DNA of 64,000 nt from Nibribacter ruber (GCF_009913235.1 NZ_CP047897.1:2273501-2337500), one strand, 5' to 3'. Shown: positions 32,222 through 45,019, counted from the stretch's first letter. Numbers and translations are program-made. The notes: generated from the sequence alone by a model not told the origin.

Positions 32222-33780
32222 TGCGCATTTCTACCTTTCTCACAGGCGTTGTATTGGCATTAGGACTGGGCTTTACGGCTCAAGCCCAAAGACTCACCGT
32301 TCCAGAGCTACCTATTGCAGGGTTGAAAGACTCTACTAAACTAGCAATGGACAGCGTGGAGTTTATTCCAGTAGAATCCAATGAGCTCATCCAGGACCGC
32401 CTGAGCTGTCTTGAAAGTGAGATTCCGTTGGAGTTCAACAAGCACGTGAGAGGGTTGATAGACTATTTCACTATAAGAAACCGCAAGTATACCCGCCGCA
32501 TTCTAGAGCGCGAGCAGCTGTACTTCCCTATGTTTGAGAAATACCTGGCCAAGCACAACATGCCAGATGAACTCAAGTATTTGGCGGTGGTGGAGTCTGC
32601 CCTATTACCAAAAGCAGTTTCTTCTGCCAAGGCAGTAGGTCTGTGGCAGTTCATGACGCCTACGGCCAATGACTTCAGGCTGGTGCAAAACTCGTATCTG
32701 GATGAGCGCATGGACCCTGAGAAGTCTACCGAGGCCGCCTGTAAATTCCTGAAGCAGTTGCACAAAATGTTTGGCTCCTGGGAGATGGCCTTGGCGGCGT
32801 ATAACTGCGGACCGGGCAACGTGAAGAAAGCCATTGCGCGGTCTGGCGGCAAACGTACTTTCTGGGAGATTTATCCGTACCTGCCCAAAGAGACCCGCAG
32901 TTATGTACCGTCGTTCACCGCCATTGTGTACGCCATGAACCACGCGCCGGATCATAACATCAAGCCAGATTCCATCAGGAAGCCTGTAGCAGTAGATACC
33001 GTTCTCATCAACAATGGCATTGACTTGAAACTGCTGGCCAAGCAATTGAACCTGCCTGAGAACCAGTTGGTGGAGTTGAACCCGGCCTTACGCAAGCCTT
33101 TTGTACCCGAGACAGTTCAGAATTTTGCCCTGCGCATTCCGGTAACGGCACGCCCGGCACTGGACATGAATAGAATGGCTATTTTAGATTCAGCCAGATA
33201 CAGAGCGCCTGTGCAGTTGAAACTTCCTGCTTCTTCTACCATGGTAGCCAAGGCAGAACCCGCCGTTCCGGTAGACAGCGCCACCAAGAAAACCTATTAC
33301 ACCGTCAGGCGCGGTGACAACTTGGACAAGATTGCCAAAGCCCACGACGTAACCATTTCTGACCTGAAAACCTGGAACAAACTGAAAGGCTCCACCCTTT
33401 TGGCCAGTCAGAAACTTATTGTGGCCCAGCCAGCCGTTCTGAAGCCAGAGGCCGAACCAAAGTCTGAAGCAGCCTTATTGGCTTCAGCAGAGGTGGTGGC
33501 CGCTGAGAAAGACGTCAAGGTAGCGGGTCCTAACGCAGAAAATACACCAAAAGAGAATGCCGCCACTGCCCTGGTAGCCGAGAAAAAGTCTTCTGTGAAG
33601 ACATCTGCGGGAGACCAGAAGGAAATCTTGAAAAGAGGCACCGTGCACCACGTTCAGCCCGGCGACACGCTCTGGAACATTTCTAAGCGCTACAACAACG
33701 TGAGCGTGGACCAGTTGAAGAAGGCCAACAATTTAAAAGACAATGAGATTAAGCCCGGCATGAAATTGATTGTAGGCTAA
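32221..33780 (+). CDS. mltD: Membrane-bound lytic transglycosylase D-like protein with two LysM domains
   Basis: 519 residues. Signal peptide (MRISTFLTGVVLALGLGFTAQAQ). Lytic transglycosylase (SLT, MltD type) core about 110-260: catalytic Glu in LAVVESALLPKAVSSAKAVGLWQFMTP and LAAYNCGPGNVKKAI. Two LysM peptidoglycan-binding modules follow: YYTVRRGDNLDKIAKAHDVT (about 359-403) and HHVQPGDTLWNISKRYNNVS (about 475-518), separated by an Ala/Glu/Lys-rich linker. Cleaves glycan strands of peptidoglycan in the periplasm. TAATG coupling to gatA is seen. Confidence 0.93.
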   Translation: MRISTFLTGVVLALGLGFTAQAQRLTVPELPIAGLKDSTKLAMDSVEFIPVESNELIQDRLSCLESEIPLEFNKHVRGLIDYFTIRNRKYTRRILEREQLYFPMFEKYLAKHNMPDELKYLAVVESALLPKAVSSAKAVGLWQFMTPTANDFRLVQNSYLDERMDPEKSTEAACKFLKQLHKMFGSWEMALAAYNCGPGNVKKAIARSGGKRTFWEIYPYLPKETRSYVPSFTAIVYAMNHAPDHNIKPDSIRKPVAVDTVLINNGIDLKLLAKQLNLPENQLVELNPALRKPFVPETVQNFALRIPVTARPALDMNRMAILDSARYRAPVQLKLPASSTMVAKAEPAVPVDSATKKTYYTVRRGDNLDKIAKAHDVTISDLKTWNKLKGSTLLASQKLIVAQPAVLKPEAEPKSEAALLASAEVVAAEKDVKVAGPNAENTPKENAATALVAEKKSSVKTSAGDQKEILKRGTVHHVQPGDTLWNISKRYNNVSVDQLKKANNLKDNEIKPGMKLIVG

Positions 33781-33798
33781 TCATTCTATAGGAGTAGG

Positions 33799-33837
33799 AA
33801 AAGCATCTCGGGCTGTTGGTCTGAGATGCTTTTTTTT
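33799..33837 (+). terminator. Terminator of the tatA-gatA-mltD unit, tail merging into a palindrome
   Basis: 11-bp stem AAAAGCATCTC / GAGATGCTTTT with a 12-nt loop, followed by a T-run that is continuous with the left arm of palindrome copy 16. Confidence 0.85.
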
Positions 33838-33867
33838 GCCCCTTTTCAGAAAAACAGCCCAAAAACG
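33830..33867. repeat. 38-bp palindromic element, copy 16
   Basis: The left end is replaced by the terminator T-run (TTTTTTTTGCCCCTTTTC); the right arm AAAACAGCCCAAAAACG is intact. Confidence 0.8.
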
Positions 33868-33888
33868 GAAAGCAGACAAAACCGGGTT

Positions 33889-33896
33889 TACCTTTG
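33889..33896 (+). promoter_or_regulatory. -7 element of maeB
   Basis: TACCTTTG fits TAnnTTTG; no TTTG at the -33 distance. It gives a leader of about 95 nt. Confidence 0.45.
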
Positions 33897-33996
33897 CGAA
33901 ACCAAAAAATCTTAACAATTTACGCTTTACACCAGCGCCTGCCCCTTCACAGGCAGTACCGCTGATTTTTACACATTACCACAGGAGAAGAAGGAT

Positions 33997-36267
33997 ATGA
34001 TCAAAATCAACAAGGAAGACGCTCTTAACTATCACAGCCAAGGGCAGCCCGGGAAGATTGAAGTGGTTCCTACAAAGATGGTGAGCACGCAGATGGACTT
34101 AGCCCTGGCTTATTCGCCGGGCGTGGCTGAGCCTTGCAAAGAAATTGCCGCCAACCCAGAAGACGTTTACAAATATACCGCCAAGGGCAACCTGGTAGGC
34201 GTAATTTCTAACGGTACCGCCGTTTTAGGCTTAGGAAACATTGGCCCAGAGGCTTCTAAGCCCGTGATGGAGGGAAAAGGCGTTCTCTTCAAGAAGTTTG
34301 CCGGCATAGACGTTTTTGACATCGAGATCAACGAGACCGACCCTGATAAATTCATTCAGATAGTAAAGTCCCTGGAGCCTACGTTTGGCGGCATTAACCT
34401 GGAGGACATCAAAGCCCCAGAAAGCTTCAAGATAGAAAATGCCCTGCGGGAGCAGATGAACATTCCGCTCATGCATGATGACCAGCACGGCACGGCCATC
34501 ATCTCCAGCGCTGCCCTGTTGAACGCACTGGAGCTGGTAGGCAAAAAGATACGGGACATCCAGGTGGTGATCAATGGCGCAGGTGCGGCCGCCATTGCCT
34601 GTACCAAGTTATATGTAGCCCTGGGCGTGAAGCTGGACAACATTGTCATGTTTGACAAGGACGGCATCATCAACCCGCACCGCAACGACCTGGACATTTA
34701 CCGGGCGCAGTTTGTGACCATGCGGAAGATCACCACGCTGGCAGAAGCTATGAAGAACGCAGACGTGTTCATTGGCTTAAGCGCCGGCAACGTCTTGAGC
34801 CCAGACCTGGTGAAACTGATGGCCAAAGACCCCATCATCTTTGCCCTGGCCAACCCAGACCCTGAGATTCCTTATGACGTGGCCATGGCTACCCGCAAGG
34901 ATTTGATTATGGCCACCGGCCGCTCTGACCATCCTAACCAGGTAAACAACGTGCTGGGTTTCCCTTATATCTTTAGAGGAGCCTTGGACGTACGCGCCAC
35001 CGAAATTAACGAAGCCATGAAACTGGCGGCGGTAAAAGCCTTGGCAGAACTAGCCAAAGAACCCGTTCCAGACCTGGTGCACAAAGCCTACAGTGACAAT
35101 ACCATTTCCTTCGGACGGGAGTACCTGATTCCCAAGCCGTTGGATCCTCGCTTGATTACAGTGGTGAGTCCGGCCGTGGCCAAAGCGGCCATGGATTCTG
35201 GCGTGGCCAAACACCCCATTACCAACTGGGAGCGCTACCATCATGAGTTACAGGCCCGCATTGGCATCAACCAGAAGCTGATGAACCGCGTCATGAGCCA
35301 GGCCAAGCAGAACCCTAAAACGGTCATCTTTGCGGAGGCGGATCATTACAAGATTCTGAAAGCGGCCCAGATTGTCTTAGACCAGGGCATTGCTACGCCT
35401 ATTCTATTGGGCAACAGAGTGCGCATTGCCGAGCTGATGGAAGAGTACAAGCTGGATCTTCAGGGAGTACGCATAGTAGACCCACTGGAAGAAGACGCCA
35501 AATGTGAGAAGTACGCACACATGTTCTATGAGAAGCGCAAACGCAAAGGCGTGAGCCTGTTTGACGCCCGCCGCCTCATGCGCTACCGCAATTATTTTGG
35601 CTGTATGATGGTGGAGACCGGCGAGGCAGACGCTTTGATTTCTGGCTTGACCCGTGACTACTCCAAGACCATTCTTCCGGCCTTGCAAGTGATTGGCGTA
35701 GAGGAAGGCGTGAACAAAGTGGCCGGCATGTACATCATCCTCAGCAAAAAAGAACCGTTCTTCTTTGCAGACACCACTGTAAACCTAAACCCTACCGCAG
35801 AGGAAATGGTGGACATCATTGGGTTGACGGCCCGCTATGTACGCTTCTTTGACACAGACCCACGGGTGGCTGTTCTTTCTTACTCCAACTTCGGGTCTAG
35901 CAGCGGCGTCATTCCGGCCAAAACCAGTGAAGCCACGCGTCTGGCCAAGTTGAAATACCCAGACTTGCTGATTGACGGCGAGATGCAGGCCAACACCGCT
36001 TTGAACGCTGATCTATTGCGCGAGCATTATCCGTTCAGTGAGCTGGCCAAGGAAGGTGCCAACACCTTGATCTTCCCTACGCTGGAGTCTGGCAACATTG
36101 CCTACAAGCTTTTGCAGGAGATGGGCCACGCCGAGGCCATCGGTCCGGTATTGATGGGTATGCGCAAACCAGTGCACATTTTACAATTAGGCAGCTCGGT
36201 GCGCGAAATCGTGAATATGGTGGCCATTTCTGTGGTAGATGCCCAGACGTCCAATGGGAAACTATAA
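33997..36267 (+). CDS. maeB: NADP-dependent malic enzyme with C-terminal phosphotransacetylase domain
   Basis: 756 residues, the usual MaeB fusion. N-terminal malic enzyme half (1-425): [13 protein letters not shown] (about 38-50), [47 protein letters not shown] and HDDQHGTAI with metal-binding acidic residues, then the Rossmann motif [17 protein letters not shown]-terminal half (about 430-756): phosphate acetyltransferase-like, with [14 protein letters not shown] and [19 protein letters not shown]. It decarboxylates malate to pyruvate and makes NADPH; the PTA half is usually regulatory (acetyl-CoA sensing) in this family. Confidence 0.96.
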   Translation: MIKINKEDALNYHSQGQPGKIEVVPTKMVSTQMDLALAYSPGVAEPCKEIAANPEDVYKYTAKGNLVGVISNGTAVLGLGNIGPEASKPVMEGKGVLFKKFAGIDVFDIEINETDPDKFIQIVKSLEPTFGGINLEDIKAPESFKIENALREQMNIPLMHDDQHGTAIISSAALLNALELVGKKIRDIQVVINGAGAAAIACTKLYVALGVKLDNIVMFDKDGIINPHRNDLDIYRAQFVTMRKITTLAEAMKNADVFIGLSAGNVLSPDLVKLMAKDPIIFALANPDPEIPYDVAMATRKDLIMATGRSDHPNQVNNVLGFPYIFRGALDVRATEINEAMKLAAVKALAELAKEPVPDLVHKAYSDNTISFGREYLIPKPLDPRLITVVSPAVAKAAMDSGVAKHPITNWERYHHELQARIGINQKLMNRVMSQAKQNPKTVIFAEADHYKILKAAQIVLDQGIATPILLGNRVRIAELMEEYKLDLQGVRIVDPLEEDAKCEKYAHMFYEKRKRKGVSLFDARRLMRYRNYFGCMMVETGEADALISGLTRDYSKTILPALQVIGVEEGVNKVAGMYIILSKKEPFFFADTTVNLNPTAEEMVDIIGLTARYVRFFDTDPRVAVLSYSNFGSSSGVIPAKTSEATRLAKLKYPDLLIDGEMQANTALNADLLREHYPFSELAKEGANTLIFPTLESGNIAYKLLQEMGHAEAIGPVLMGMRKPVHILQLGSSVREIVNMVAISVVDAQTSNGKL

Positions 36268-36335
36268 ATTGTACCAAACGTACTGCGTTAGTTAGCAGAG
36301 CCACCTATCTGCGCAGAACAATGGTTTTTCATCTG

Positions 36336-36373
36336 CGTTTTTGGCCTGTTTTGGTGAAAACAGGCCAAAAACG
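36336..36373. repeat. 38-bp palindromic element, copy 17
   Basis: CGTTTTTGGCCTGTTTT, loop GGTG, exact complement arm. The stem extends outward by 5 paired bases, ATCTG / CAGAT. It lies between maeB and ruvA. Confidence 0.95.
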
Positions 36374-36429
36374 CAGATCTTTATTAACAGCAATACCTAT
36401 TCCAGACCCTTACCTGTCAACCCAACCAT

Positions 36430-37020
36430 ATGATTGCTTATATAGACGGCCGTCTTGCCCACAAAGATCCCACGTATGTCATCATTGACGTGGGCGGTGT
36501 TGGGTATGAGTTACGCATCTCCTTGAACACCTACGGAGCCTTGCCCGAGGGAGAGCGCTGTCGGTTGTTCACGCACCTGGCCATCAAAGAAGACTCCCAT
36601 ACCTTATATGGATTTGCCGATTCTGCGGAGAAAAACGCGTTTCTGCACCTTATCTCTATTTCGGGCGTGGGGCCTAACACGGGCCTCATGATCCTTTCTT
36701 ACCTAACGGTGCCTGAGTTGCAGCAAGCCATTGTGCGGGAAGACGTACGCACCATTCAGAAGGTGAAAGGCATTGGCGCCAAGACGGCCCAGCGCATCAT
36801 TCTGGAGCTGCGTGACAAGTTCAGAAAAGGACTGGGCGCCGAAGGTCTGCACGTCTCCTTTGAGGCACACAATACGTCCAGAGAGGAGGCGTTATCTGCA
36901 TTGGTAACCCTGGGCTTTGCCAAGAACATGGCAGAGAAAACCCTGGACAACATCATCAAGCGCGAGGGTGCTGGTTTGAGTGTAGAAGACATGATCAAGC
37001 TTGCCCTGAAATCATCATAG
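36430..37020 (+). CDS. ruvA: Holliday junction DNA helicase subunit RuvA
   Basis: Binds Holliday junctions as a tetramer and loads RuvB for branch migration. 196 residues, the family length. OB-fold domain I (MIAYIDGRLAHKDPTYVIIDVGGVGYELRIS), two helix-hairpin-helix motifs (ISISGVGPNTGLMIL and VKGIGAKTAQRIILELRDK), and C-terminal domain III (REEALSALVTLGF). The stop is 18 bases before the sprA start; this ruvA-sprA order may be an operon. Confidence 0.97.
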   Translation: MIAYIDGRLAHKDPTYVIIDVGGVGYELRISLNTYGALPEGERCRLFTHLAIKEDSHTLYGFADSAEKNAFLHLISISGVGPNTGLMILSYLTVPELQQAIVREDVRTIQKVKGIGAKTAQRIILELRDKFRKGLGAEGLHVSFEAHNTSREEALSALVTLGFAKNMAEKTLDNIIKREGAGLSVEDMIKLALKSS

Positions 37021-37038
37021 GCCACCTTATTTGCATTT

Positions 37039-40000
37039 GTGTTTACTAGAAGAAGAAAGCCTTTCATTCTTGCCTCTGCCGTAGGATTGGTGTCTTTGAC
37101 AGCATGGCTGTCTCAAGCCGAGCCTCACAAAAACATGTCCCTGCGCGACTGGAGAAGTCGCTTACACACCATCACCAACCTCACAGAGCAGCTTGAAAAT
37201 GAACCTCAACAGGATACTACACAAATAAAATACATTCCGTCGCGTAGGCCCAAGCTTCAGTTCAAGGACCGCGCTGGCGACCCTTTTTCCAATACCTTCT
37301 CCACCACCCCGCTCATTCTGCCGCCGCCCTCTAATTTAAAGATAGACGTGGTGCCAGATGACAGCCTCAAGCGCTATCAGATAAGGGAGCAGCTGGGAGA
37401 TCTGGATTACCGCACACCCAGTACCATGACCTTTGAGGAGTACTCACGGTACCAGCAGCGCGAATCCATTAGGAACTACTGGCGCACCAAATCAGCGACT
37501 TTAGACGAGCAAAACCCCGCCGCGCCCAGTCGTAGGCTAGTGCCGCGCATAGATGTAGGCGGCCGCACGTTTGACCGTCTCTTTGGCGGCAGCTTTGTGG
37601 ACATCAGGCCCAATGGTTTGGCCACGCTTAAGTTTGGGGCGCTCTTCAACAAGAATGAAAACCCGGCCATTCCCCTGCGCCAGCAGAGCGTGGGCGATTT
37701 TGAGTTTGACCAAAGCATTGCCCTCAACATTGACGGGCGCATTGGCGAAAAACTACGCATTACCGCCAACTGGGACACCAAGGCCAATTTTGACTTTGAG
37801 AACAACCTAAAGCTGGAGTACACTGGCTACCCAGAAGAGATCATCAGAAAGATTGAGGCCGGTAACGTGAGCATGCCCCTCAACAGCTCTTTGATTACCG
37901 GCGGGCAAAATCTATTCGGGTTAAAGACGCAACTGCAACTGGGTAAACTGTCCGTTACTGCCATTGCCGCCAACCAGCGGGGGAGCATTGACCAAGTCAA
38001 CATCCAGAACGGTGCCCAGAACCGCAATTTTGAGATACGGGCAGATGAATATGACGCCGACCGTCACTTCTTCCTGGCCCAGTTCTTTAGAGGCAAGTAT
38101 GACCAGTCGCTGCGGAATCTGCCTCTGGTGAACTCAGGCATTGTGATACGCCGTCTGGAGGTGTACATCACCAATGACAACCGCACCACTGAGAACCTGC
38201 GCAACATTGTGGCCCTCATGGACATTGGCGAGGCAGACCCGTTCAGGGATAGGTTTGATACCAACCAGCCTACCGGAGCCGCTGCAGGCAATAACCAGAA
38301 CGGCCTTTTTAACGCCATCAAAGGCCAACGCAACAACAACCAGGTAGAAAACTCTCTGGAGGCGCAGGGACTGCAGAAGGCGGTAGATTACGAACACGTG
38401 CGCGCCCGCCGCCTTGACCAACGCGAATACAAGTTCAACCCGCAGTTGGGCTACATCTCCTTGAACTCGGCGTTGCTGCCAGAGCAGGTGCTGGCCGTGG
38501 CATTTGAATACACCTTGAACGGTCGTACCTACAAAGTGGGCGAACTGCAGGATGATTACCAGAACGTAGCCGAAGACCAGGTAATTTTCCTGAAGATGCT
38601 GCGGGCCACCAATCCCAGCTTGCAGTTTCCTACCTGGGACCTGATGATGAAGAACGTGTACTCGCTCAACGCCAATCAGATTGAACGCCAAAACTTCCAA
38701 TTGAACATTGTCTACAAAGATGACCAGACCGGCGCTGACTTGACCAGTTTGCAGGAGGAATCCCGCATTAAAGGCATTCCATTGGTGCGCGTGTTCAATG
38801 TAGACAACGTGAATACCAACAATGACAAACCCGCCGACGGTAACTTTGACTTTTTAACCGGCATCACTATTGATCCCGAAAGCGGGCGCATTTACTTTCC
38901 TGAGGTAGAGCCCTTTGGCTCTTACCTGCAGAACAAGCTAGGCACAGGTCCAGAAGATCCGCTCACTGATAAATACGTTTTTCAGGCGCTGTATGACTCC
39001 ATTCAGACAGATGCGCAGCAGTTTTCCTCCAAAAACAAATTCTTTTTACGCGGCCGCTACCAAGCCTCCAGCACAGATGAAATTACCCTGCCCGGCATTA
39101 GAATAGCCGAAGGTTCTGTGGCCGTATACTCAGGTGGCACCCGTTTGGTGGAAGGCCAGGATTACCAGGTATTCTATGATTTAGGTCGCGTAAAAATATT
39201 GAATCCCAGCTACCTCAACAACGCCAACAACCTGCGCGTGACCTATGAGAAAGCCGACATTCTGAACGTGCAGCCGCGTACCCTCCTGGGCGCACGGTTT
39301 GACTATAAGGTAGACAATGACTTGATTATTGGCGCCACGGTCATGCACCAAGGAGAGCAGCCGTTTGTGAACCGCGTGAGCATTGGCGATGAGCCTACCA
39401 ACAACACCATCTACGGCTTTGACGTCAACTACCGCCGCGACTCGCGTCTCCTGACCAAACTCACCGATAAGCTTCCGTTCCTGACCACCAAAGCGCCTTC
39501 TACCGTGACGCTGGGTGCAGAATTTGCGCGTTTGGTGCCCAATACCACTAAGTTTGATGGCGAAGATGGCGTCTCTTACATTGATGACTTTGAGAACGCA
39601 GAGACGCCTTATTCTTTAGGAGGCTTCAATACTAACATCTGGCGGCTGGCGGCCACCCCTGCTCCCATCGCCAACGGGACATCTGGCTTAGAAACGGCCT
39701 TTAAGCGGGCTAAGATTGCCTGGTATACCATTGATCAGATTTACTACACCGCCAACGATCTGCGTCCTTCTAACATTACCAAGGAAGAACTGGAAAACCA
39801 TTACACGCGGGGCGTACAACGCAGAGAACTTTTCCCTAACCGGGACCCCGAAGCCAGCAACACCTTTGAGTATACCTTTGACCTGGCGTATTTCCCTTCT
39901 GAGCGGGGCCAGTACAACTACAACCCTGGTTTGATTGGCAACAACCGCCTGCCCGGTGACCCGCGTCAGAACTGGGGCGGCATTAGCCGTGAGATTTCCT

Positions 40001-43000
40001 TTGACAACAACTTTGACAACGCCAACATTGAGTATCTGGAGTTCTGGATGCTGGACCCGTTCATTGGCGGTGACCGCGGCAAAGTAAATGACAGCGAAGG
40101 CAACAACACCAACAACACCACCGGCGGCGAACTAATCTTCAACCTGGGCAACGTTTCTGAAGACCTGCTCAAAGACCAGCGCTATGAGTTTGAGAACGGC
40201 CTACCCACAGATCCTTCGCAGGCCACGACAGACCCAACCATCTGGGGCCGCGTAACCCGCAACCAGTTCCTGACGGATGCCTTTGACAACAACCCAGGCT
40301 CCAGACCATTCCAGGACATTGGCCTGGACGGCCTGAACAACGCAGAGGAGCGCAACTTCTTCACGGGCGTGTATGCCAACCTGCCAGACCCTTCTGGTGA
40401 TGATTTCCGCCACCACTTAGACGCTGACTATGATGCCCGCAATATTGGCATTCTGGGCCGTTACAAGAACTTCAACGGCATGGAAGGCAACTCACCAGTC
40501 AACAGCAACCAGTCTTCTTACGCCTTCCCAGACAAGGAAGACCTAAACCGAGACAACGTGATCAGTGACCTGGAGCAGTACTATGAATACAAGCTGAACC
40601 TGCGCCCTTCTACCATGAACGTGGGCCAGAACTACATTGTAGACAGAGTAGACACCTTGATCAATGGCAGTACCGTGAGCTGGTACCAGTTCAGGATTCC
40701 GGTGCGCAAGCCTACAGGCTCTGTAGGCGGCATTCAGGGATTCAAGTCCATCAGGTTCATGCGCATGTACATGACGCAGTTTGAGCAGCCGGTGGTGTTG
40801 CGCTTTGTGCAAATGCAGTTTGTGGCCAACCAATGGAGAACCTATAACTCTTTGCTGACCAACGGAGCGCCTTGCCAAGACTGTGACGCAGATGCAGACA
40901 ACTTTACGGTATCTACCGTCAATATTGAAGAAAACGGCGAAGTAGACGCGGGGACCATTCCGTATGTGCTGCCTCCGGGCGTAGAGCGCCAGCGGGATTA
41001 TTCTTCGGCCAACAACCGCCGCCAGAATGAGCAATCCTTGCAGTTGTGCGTGGAGAATTTGAGAGACAGCTTCAGTAAGGCGGTGTACAAGAACGTGTCT
41101 CAGGACATGCTCATTTACAAGCGCTTGAAGATGTACCTGCATGCCCAGAGCTCTACGGGCACGCAAAATGGTGAGATGGTGGCGTTCCTGCGCATAGGTT
41201 CTGACTTTACCCAGAACTACTATGAGTACGCCATCCCGCTGCAGATAACGCCAGAAGGCACCCGTGACCCTAACGCCATCTGGAACGAGGCCAACTTCAT
41301 TGACGTAGCCTTTGACGAGTTCGTGCGCGTGAAATCAGAACGGAACCGCGCCGGCTTTGACCTCACCAAACCATACTCTGTCACAGTGAACGGCAAAACC
41401 CTGACCGTAGTGGGGAACCCAGATTTCTCAGATGTGCAGAGTTTGATGATAGGCTTGCAGAACCCAACCACGGCAGACAGAGCCTCGCATTCGGTTTGTC
41501 TGTGGCTGAATGAACTGCGCGTCTCTGACTTTGACCGCAAAGCCGGTTGGGCCGCCACTGCCAGAGCTAACGTGAAACTCGCTGATTTTGCCAACATCAC
41601 GGCCACTGGTTCTTACACCACCGTGGGTTTTGGAGGCATACAGGAAAGAGCCGCCCAGCGCTCCAGAGAGAACACCGGCCAGTTTGACATCAACGCCAAC
41701 ATTGCCGCCGAAAAACTTCTGCCTGCCGGTACCGGCCTGGTGGTGCCTTTGTCTGTGCAATATGGAACCACCGTAGCAGAACCACGCTATGACCCGCTGG
41801 ACCGAGACACACCGCTAGACCTCTCCCTGGACAAGTTTGAAGAAGGGAATGAACGAGATGCCTACCGCAAGGAAGTCGTCAGTCAGACCACCACCAAGAG
41901 CATTAACCTGTTGAACGTGCGCAAGGAGAAGACTGATCCGGAGGCCAAGTCACGCCTGTATGACATTGAGAACCTCTCCTTCTCTTATGCTTACAGCGAG
42001 ATCCTGCACACAGATATCATCACAGACCGCAACTTCTCCAAGAGCCACCGCGGGGGCGTAGCGTACAACTATACCGGTTCGCCTAAGAGCTACACACCGC
42101 TGGCCAAGATCACCGCGTTTGAGTCGCCGTACCTGCGCTGGTTGAAAGAGTTTAACGTGACGCTGCTGCCTAGCAGAATTGCCGTGCGCGCAGACCTGGA
42201 CAGAAGCTACAATGAGACCTTCCTGCAGGGCCGGCAATCGCCGTACGCCTTGCCAGACACGGCCGGCATTCTGCCCACGTACCAAAAGACGTTCTTCTTC
42301 AACCGCATTTATGACGTGAAGTGGGATTTGACCCGTAGCCTGAGCCTGGACTACACCGCCACCAACCGCTCTGTCATTGATGAACCAGACGGCCGAGTGA
42401 ACAATGAGATTGACTCGCTGCGCTACAAGAACAAAGTCATCTGGCACAACCTTCGCCGATTTGGCCGTAACACCAACTTCAACCAGGTGGTAGCCTTGAC
42501 CTACCGCTTGCCATTGGACAAATTCCCGCTCACCGACTGGATCAGCGGCGATGCCCGGTATGAAGCCGGCTATACCTGGACCTCATCTTCCACGGCACTG
42601 CGCAACAATGACACGTTACAATTGGGCAATACCATTGAAAACAACACGCAAACCAGCCTCACGGGTAAGATTGACCTGGTGCGCCTCTACAACAAGGTGA
42701 AAATCTTGAAGGAAGTGAACGAGGCCCGGCCGCAGCCTGGCTTGCGCGCCACCAACACCAAATCTGTAGGAAGACCCGGCACTGCGGCAGCCGCAGACAC
42801 TACTCAGAAACGCCAAAATAAAGTCTTGAACGGCGTCTTGCGTGCCTTGATGTCTGCCAGGTCCATCAACGTGACCTATGCCAAAACGGAAGGGACGCTG
42901 CTACCGGGTTTCCTGCCAACGGCCCGTAATTTTGGATTGGCAGATGGTTTTGGAGCGCCGGGGCTGGGCTTTGTCCTGGGTAAGCAGTATAACCTGGATG

Positions 43001-44196
43001 AACTCTACAACCGCGCTGACCGCGAGAATTGGTACACAGACAGCAGTCAGTACCTGAACACGCCGCTGAGTTCCCTGTCTTCTACCAACATCACGGCCCG
43101 CGCCACCATAGAACCGTTCCGCAACTTCATTCTCACCTTAGACGGAGCCATGAACAAGTCTGAGATTGACGAGGTGTATTACAGAAGAGACTCGGCCAAG
43201 GTGGTACAGCGCCAGAACCCGTTCACTACCGGTTCTTACCGCGTGTCTTTCATTGCGGTGCAAACCATGTTTGAGTCTAAGGCAGGAAACCGGTCGGCGG
43301 CGTTTGAGAACTTCATCAGAAACCGCGCCACGGTAGCCGGCCGTCTCAATGCGGCCAGCCCAAGCGGCGGCTATGGCCTGAACTCGCAGGATGTCTTGAT
43401 AGCCTCGTTTGTGCACGCCTACCAGGGCAAGGACATCAACGGCTATGAGGCCGAACCAAGTGATCCGTTTGACGCCATTCCATTGCCCAACTGGCGTTTG
43501 GAGTACAACGGTCTGTCGCAGTTGCCGTTCTTCCAAAAATATTTCAGTTCGTTTACGCTGAGCCATTCGTACCAGTCCAACTTCACGCTGGCCAATTTCA
43601 GTACGTCCCTGGACTACCAGTTTGAGCCGGCTGGCTTCCCAGACAGGGTCAATGATTTAGGCGAAGTGATTCCGTACCACATCATCAACCAGGTGTCCAT
43701 CACAGAAACCATGGCGCCGTTGATTGGCATTAACTTCAGGACCAAAGGCCAGCTGACCGGTAGAATGGAATACCGCACCGAGCGCGCCCTGCTCCTAAAC
43801 ATGTCCAATGCCCAGGTGACGGAGAACGGCGTGAAAGACTACGTGGTGGGCTTTGGCTACAGCACTACCAACTTTAGAGTGCCGTTCAGGATTGGCGGCC
43901 AGCGCAAAACCCTGGAAAATGAGTTGACCATGCGCCTGGACCTGACCGTTAGAGACAATGTAACCATTCAGCGCACCATTGGCGTAGACGCTAACGGGCA
44001 GGAGTACCAGAACAACCTGGTGACCAGCGGAAGCTTGCAGGTGCAACTGCGGCCCACCATTGACTACGTAGTGAGCCAGCGCCTGAACCTGCAGTTCTAC
44101 TTCACCAAGAACATCAATGATCCCAAGGTGGCCAACGCCTTCCGCAACACCATGACCGAGGGCGGTATTCAGCTTAGATTCAGTTTATCTGACTAA
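37039..44196 (+). CDS. sprA: Type IX secretion translocon SprA (Sov)
   Basis: 2385 residues, the giant outer-membrane protein that forms the T9SS translocation channel (a very large beta-barrel with plug-binding partners, including PorV). The N-terminus is an export signal ([23 protein letters not shown]). Family marks: [26 protein letters not shown] (about 165-190), a long series of beta-strand-rich repeats, and [27 protein letters not shown] around 1569-1595. The C-terminus ends in an outer-membrane-type strand with terminal aromatic/hydrophobic pattern ([12 protein letters not shown]). The start is GTG at 37039; no ATG nearby fits better. The gene is one uninterrupted frame of over 7 kb and holds no copy of the 38-bp palindrome. 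Confidence 0.96.
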   Translation: MFTRRRKPFILASAVGLVSLTAWLSQAEPHKNMSLRDWRSRLHTITNLTEQLENEPQQDTTQIKYIPSRRPKLQFKDRAGDPFSNTFSTTPLILPPPSNLKIDVVPDDSLKRYQIREQLGDLDYRTPSTMTFEEYSRYQQRESIRNYWRTKSATLDEQNPAAPSRRLVPRIDVGGRTFDRLFGGSFVDIRPNGLATLKFGALFNKNENPAIPLRQQSVGDFEFDQSIALNIDGRIGEKLRITANWDTKANFDFENNLKLEYTGYPEEIIRKIEAGNVSMPLNSSLITGGQNLFGLKTQLQLGKLSVTAIAANQRGSIDQVNIQNGAQNRNFEIRADEYDADRHFFLAQFFRGKYDQSLRNLPLVNSGIVIRRLEVYITNDNRTTENLRNIVALMDIGEADPFRDRFDTNQPTGAAAGNNQNGLFNAIKGQRNNNQVENSLEAQGLQKAVDYEHVRARRLDQREYKFNPQLGYISLNSALLPEQVLAVAFEYTLNGRTYKVGELQDDYQNVAEDQVIFLKMLRATNPSLQFPTWDLMMKNVYSLNANQIERQNFQLNIVYKDDQTGADLTSLQEESRIKGIPLVRVFNVDNVNTNNDKPADGNFDFLTGITIDPESGRIYFPEVEPFGSYLQNKLGTGPEDPLTDKYVFQALYDSIQTDAQQFSSKNKFFLRGRYQASSTDEITLPGIRIAEGSVAVYSGGTRLVEGQDYQVFYDLGRVKILNPSYLNNANNLRVTYEKADILNVQPRTLLGARFDYKVDNDLIIGATVMHQGEQPFVNRVSIGDEPTNNTIYGFDVNYRRDSRLLTKLTDKLPFLTTKAPSTVTLGAEFARLVPNTTKFDGEDGVSYIDDFENAETPYSLGGFNTNIWRLAATPAPIANGTSGLETAFKRAKIAWYTIDQIYYTANDLRPSNITKEELENHYTRGVQRRELFPNRDPEASNTFEYTFDLAYFPSERGQYNYNPGLIGNNRLPGDPRQNWGGISREISFDNNFDNANIEYLEFWMLDPFIGGDRGKVNDSEGNNTNNTTGGELIFNLGNVSEDLLKDQRYEFENGLPTDPSQATTDPTIWGRVTRNQFLTDAFDNNPGSRPFQDIGLDGLNNAEERNFFTGVYANLPDPSGDDFRHHLDADYDARNIGILGRYKNFNGMEGNSPVNSNQSSYAFPDKEDLNRDNVISDLEQYYEYKLNLRPSTMNVGQNYIVDRVDTLINGSTVSWYQFRIPVRKPTGSVGGIQGFKSIRFMRMYMTQFEQPVVLRFVQMQFVANQWRTYNSLLTNGAPCQDCDADADNFTVSTVNIEENGEVDAGTIPYVLPPGVERQRDYSSANNRRQNEQSLQLCVENLRDSFSKAVYKNVSQDMLIYKRLKMYLHAQSSTGTQNGEMVAFLRIGSDFTQNYYEYAIPLQITPEGTRDPNAIWNEANFIDVAFDEFVRVKSERNRAGFDLTKPYSVTVNGKTLTVVGNPDFSDVQSLMIGLQNPTTADRASHSVCLWLNELRVSDFDRKAGWAATARANVKLADFANITATGSYTTVGFGGIQERAAQRSRENTGQFDINANIAAEKLLPAGTGLVVPLSVQYGTTVAEPRYDPLDRDTPLDLSLDKFEEGNERDAYRKEVVSQTTTKSINLLNVRKEKTDPEAKSRLYDIENLSFSYAYSEILHTDIITDRNFSKSHRGGVAYNYTGSPKSYTPLAKITAFESPYLRWLKEFNVTLLPSRIAVRADLDRSYNETFLQGRQSPYALPDTAGILPTYQKTFFFNRIYDVKWDLTRSLSLDYTATNRSVIDEPDGRVNNEIDSLRYKNKVIWHNLRRFGRNTNFNQVVALTYRLPLDKFPLTDWISGDARYEAGYTWTSSSTALRNNDTLQLGNTIENNTQTSLTGKIDLVRLYNKVKILKEVNEARPQPGLRATNTKSVGRPGTAAAADTTQKRQNKVLNGVLRALMSARSINVTYAKTEGTLLPGFLPTARNFGLADGFGAPGLGFVLGKQYNLDELYNRADRENWYTDSSQYLNTPLSSLSSTNITARATIEPFRNFILTLDGAMNKSEIDEVYYRRDSAKVVQRQNPFTTGSYRVSFIAVQTMFESKAGNRSAAFENFIRNRATVAGRLNAASPSGGYGLNSQDVLIASFVHAYQGKDINGYEAEPSDPFDAIPLPNWRLEYNGLSQLPFFQKYFSSFTLSHSYQSNFTLANFSTSLDYQFEPAGFPDRVNDLGEVIPYHIINQVSITETMAPLIGINFRTKGQLTGRMEYRTERALLLNMSNAQVTENGVKDYVVGFGYSTTNFRVPFRIGGQRKTLENELTMRLDLTVRDNVTIQRTIGVDANGQEYQNNLVTSGSLQVQLRPTIDYVVSQRLNLQFYFTKNINDPKVANAFRNTMTEGGIQLRFSLSD

Positions 44197-44223
44197 GACG
44201 TACCGCAAAGCCAAAAAAGAATG

Positions 44224-44231
44224 TATTTTTG
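44224..44231 (+). promoter_or_regulatory. -7 element of gcvH
   Basis: TATTTTTG fits TAnnTTTG; no TTTG at the -33 distance. The leader is about 20 nt to ATG 44255. Confidence 0.5.
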
Positions 44232-44254
44232 AAGCAAACTTAATCACATACCAC

Positions 44255-44635
44255 ATGAACTTTCCAGAGGAGCTAAAATACACCAAAGACCACGAGTGGA
44301 TTAGAATTGAAGGCGATGTAGCCTACGTGGGCATCACAGATTTCGCGCAGCGTGAGCTGGGTGACATTGTGTATGTAGACATTGACACGCTGGACAAAAA
44401 CGTAGCCAAGGACGAAGTGTTTGGTACCGTTGAAGCCGTGAAAACCGTTTCTGACCTGTTCAGCCCCTTGAGCGGCCAGGTGTTGGAAATCAACGACAAA
44501 CTGGACGGCAACCCAGAACTGGTAAACTCTGATGCGTACGGTGACGGCTGGATGATCAAGATGTCTGTTGACAACGCCGGTGAAGTGGCAGAATTACTTT
44601 CTGCTTCTGCGTACAAAGAACTGGTAGGCGCTTAA
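44255..44635 (+). CDS. gcvH: Glycine cleavage system H protein
   Basis: Lipoyl carrier that shuttles the aminomethyl group between the P, T and L proteins of glycine cleavage. 126 residues, normal. The lipoyl lysine is Lys63 in [20 protein letters not shown]. It begins [33 protein letters not shown], as in the family. The other gcv genes are not nearby. It is followed by the VanZ-like gene at 12 bases, probably in one transcript. Confidence 0.97.
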   Translation: MNFPEELKYTKDHEWIRIEGDVAYVGITDFAQRELGDIVYVDIDTLDKNVAKDEVFGTVEAVKTVSDLFSPLSGQVLEINDKLDGNPELVNSDAYGDGWMIKMSVDNAGEVAELLSASAYKELVGA

Positions 44636-44647
44636 TGACAAACCTGG

Positions 44648-45019
44648 GTGCGTAGCCATTATTATGCACCTGCGCTGGGGTGGGCAGTGGTGATCCTGAT
44701 TGGGACGCTGCTGCCCGCCAACGCGCTCCCTCCTGCCCCGCAATGGGACTTTCTCACCTTTGATTCTTTGGTCCACGCCATCCTGTTTGGCACCCAGCTG
44801 GTTCTCTTGCTCTGGGCCTTGCACAAAGACCCCTCCGTTACTCTTACTTCTGGCACCATTTTTCTGGCCTTCTTGTTGGTGGTTTGCTTTGGCGTGGGCG
44901 TAGAATTCCTGCAGGGGGCCATGCCCTTCGGGCGGATGACCAGCGCCGTAGACGCCATCAGTAACGCTGTGGGTGGTCTTTTTGGGCTGAGCTTCTGGTG
45001 GCTGAGCCGTCGTTTTTAG
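44648..45019 (+). CDS. VanZ-like membrane protein
   Basis: 123 residues with four hydrophobic helices. VanZ family features: the helix 1 ending LIGTLLPANALP, WDFLTFDSLVHAILFG with the conserved His, and a later EFLQGAMPFGRMTSAVDAISNAVGGLFG with the conserved Glu, Arg and Asp. The start is GTG at 44648. The last codons and the stop (CGT TTT TAG) lie in palindrome copy 18, so the C-terminus appears to have been redefined by the element. Function is unknown beyond the family name. Confidence 0.88.
   Translation: MRSHYYAPALGWAVVILIGTLLPANALPPAPQWDFLTFDSLVHAILFGTQLVLLLWALHKDPSVTLTSGTIFLAFLLVVCFGVGVEFLQGAMPFGRMTSAVDAISNAVGGLFGLSFWWLSRRF

Noticed and set aside
37039..44196. Search for palindrome copies or frame breaks inside sprA
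   Set aside because: None found; the 7-kb frame is uninterrupted.
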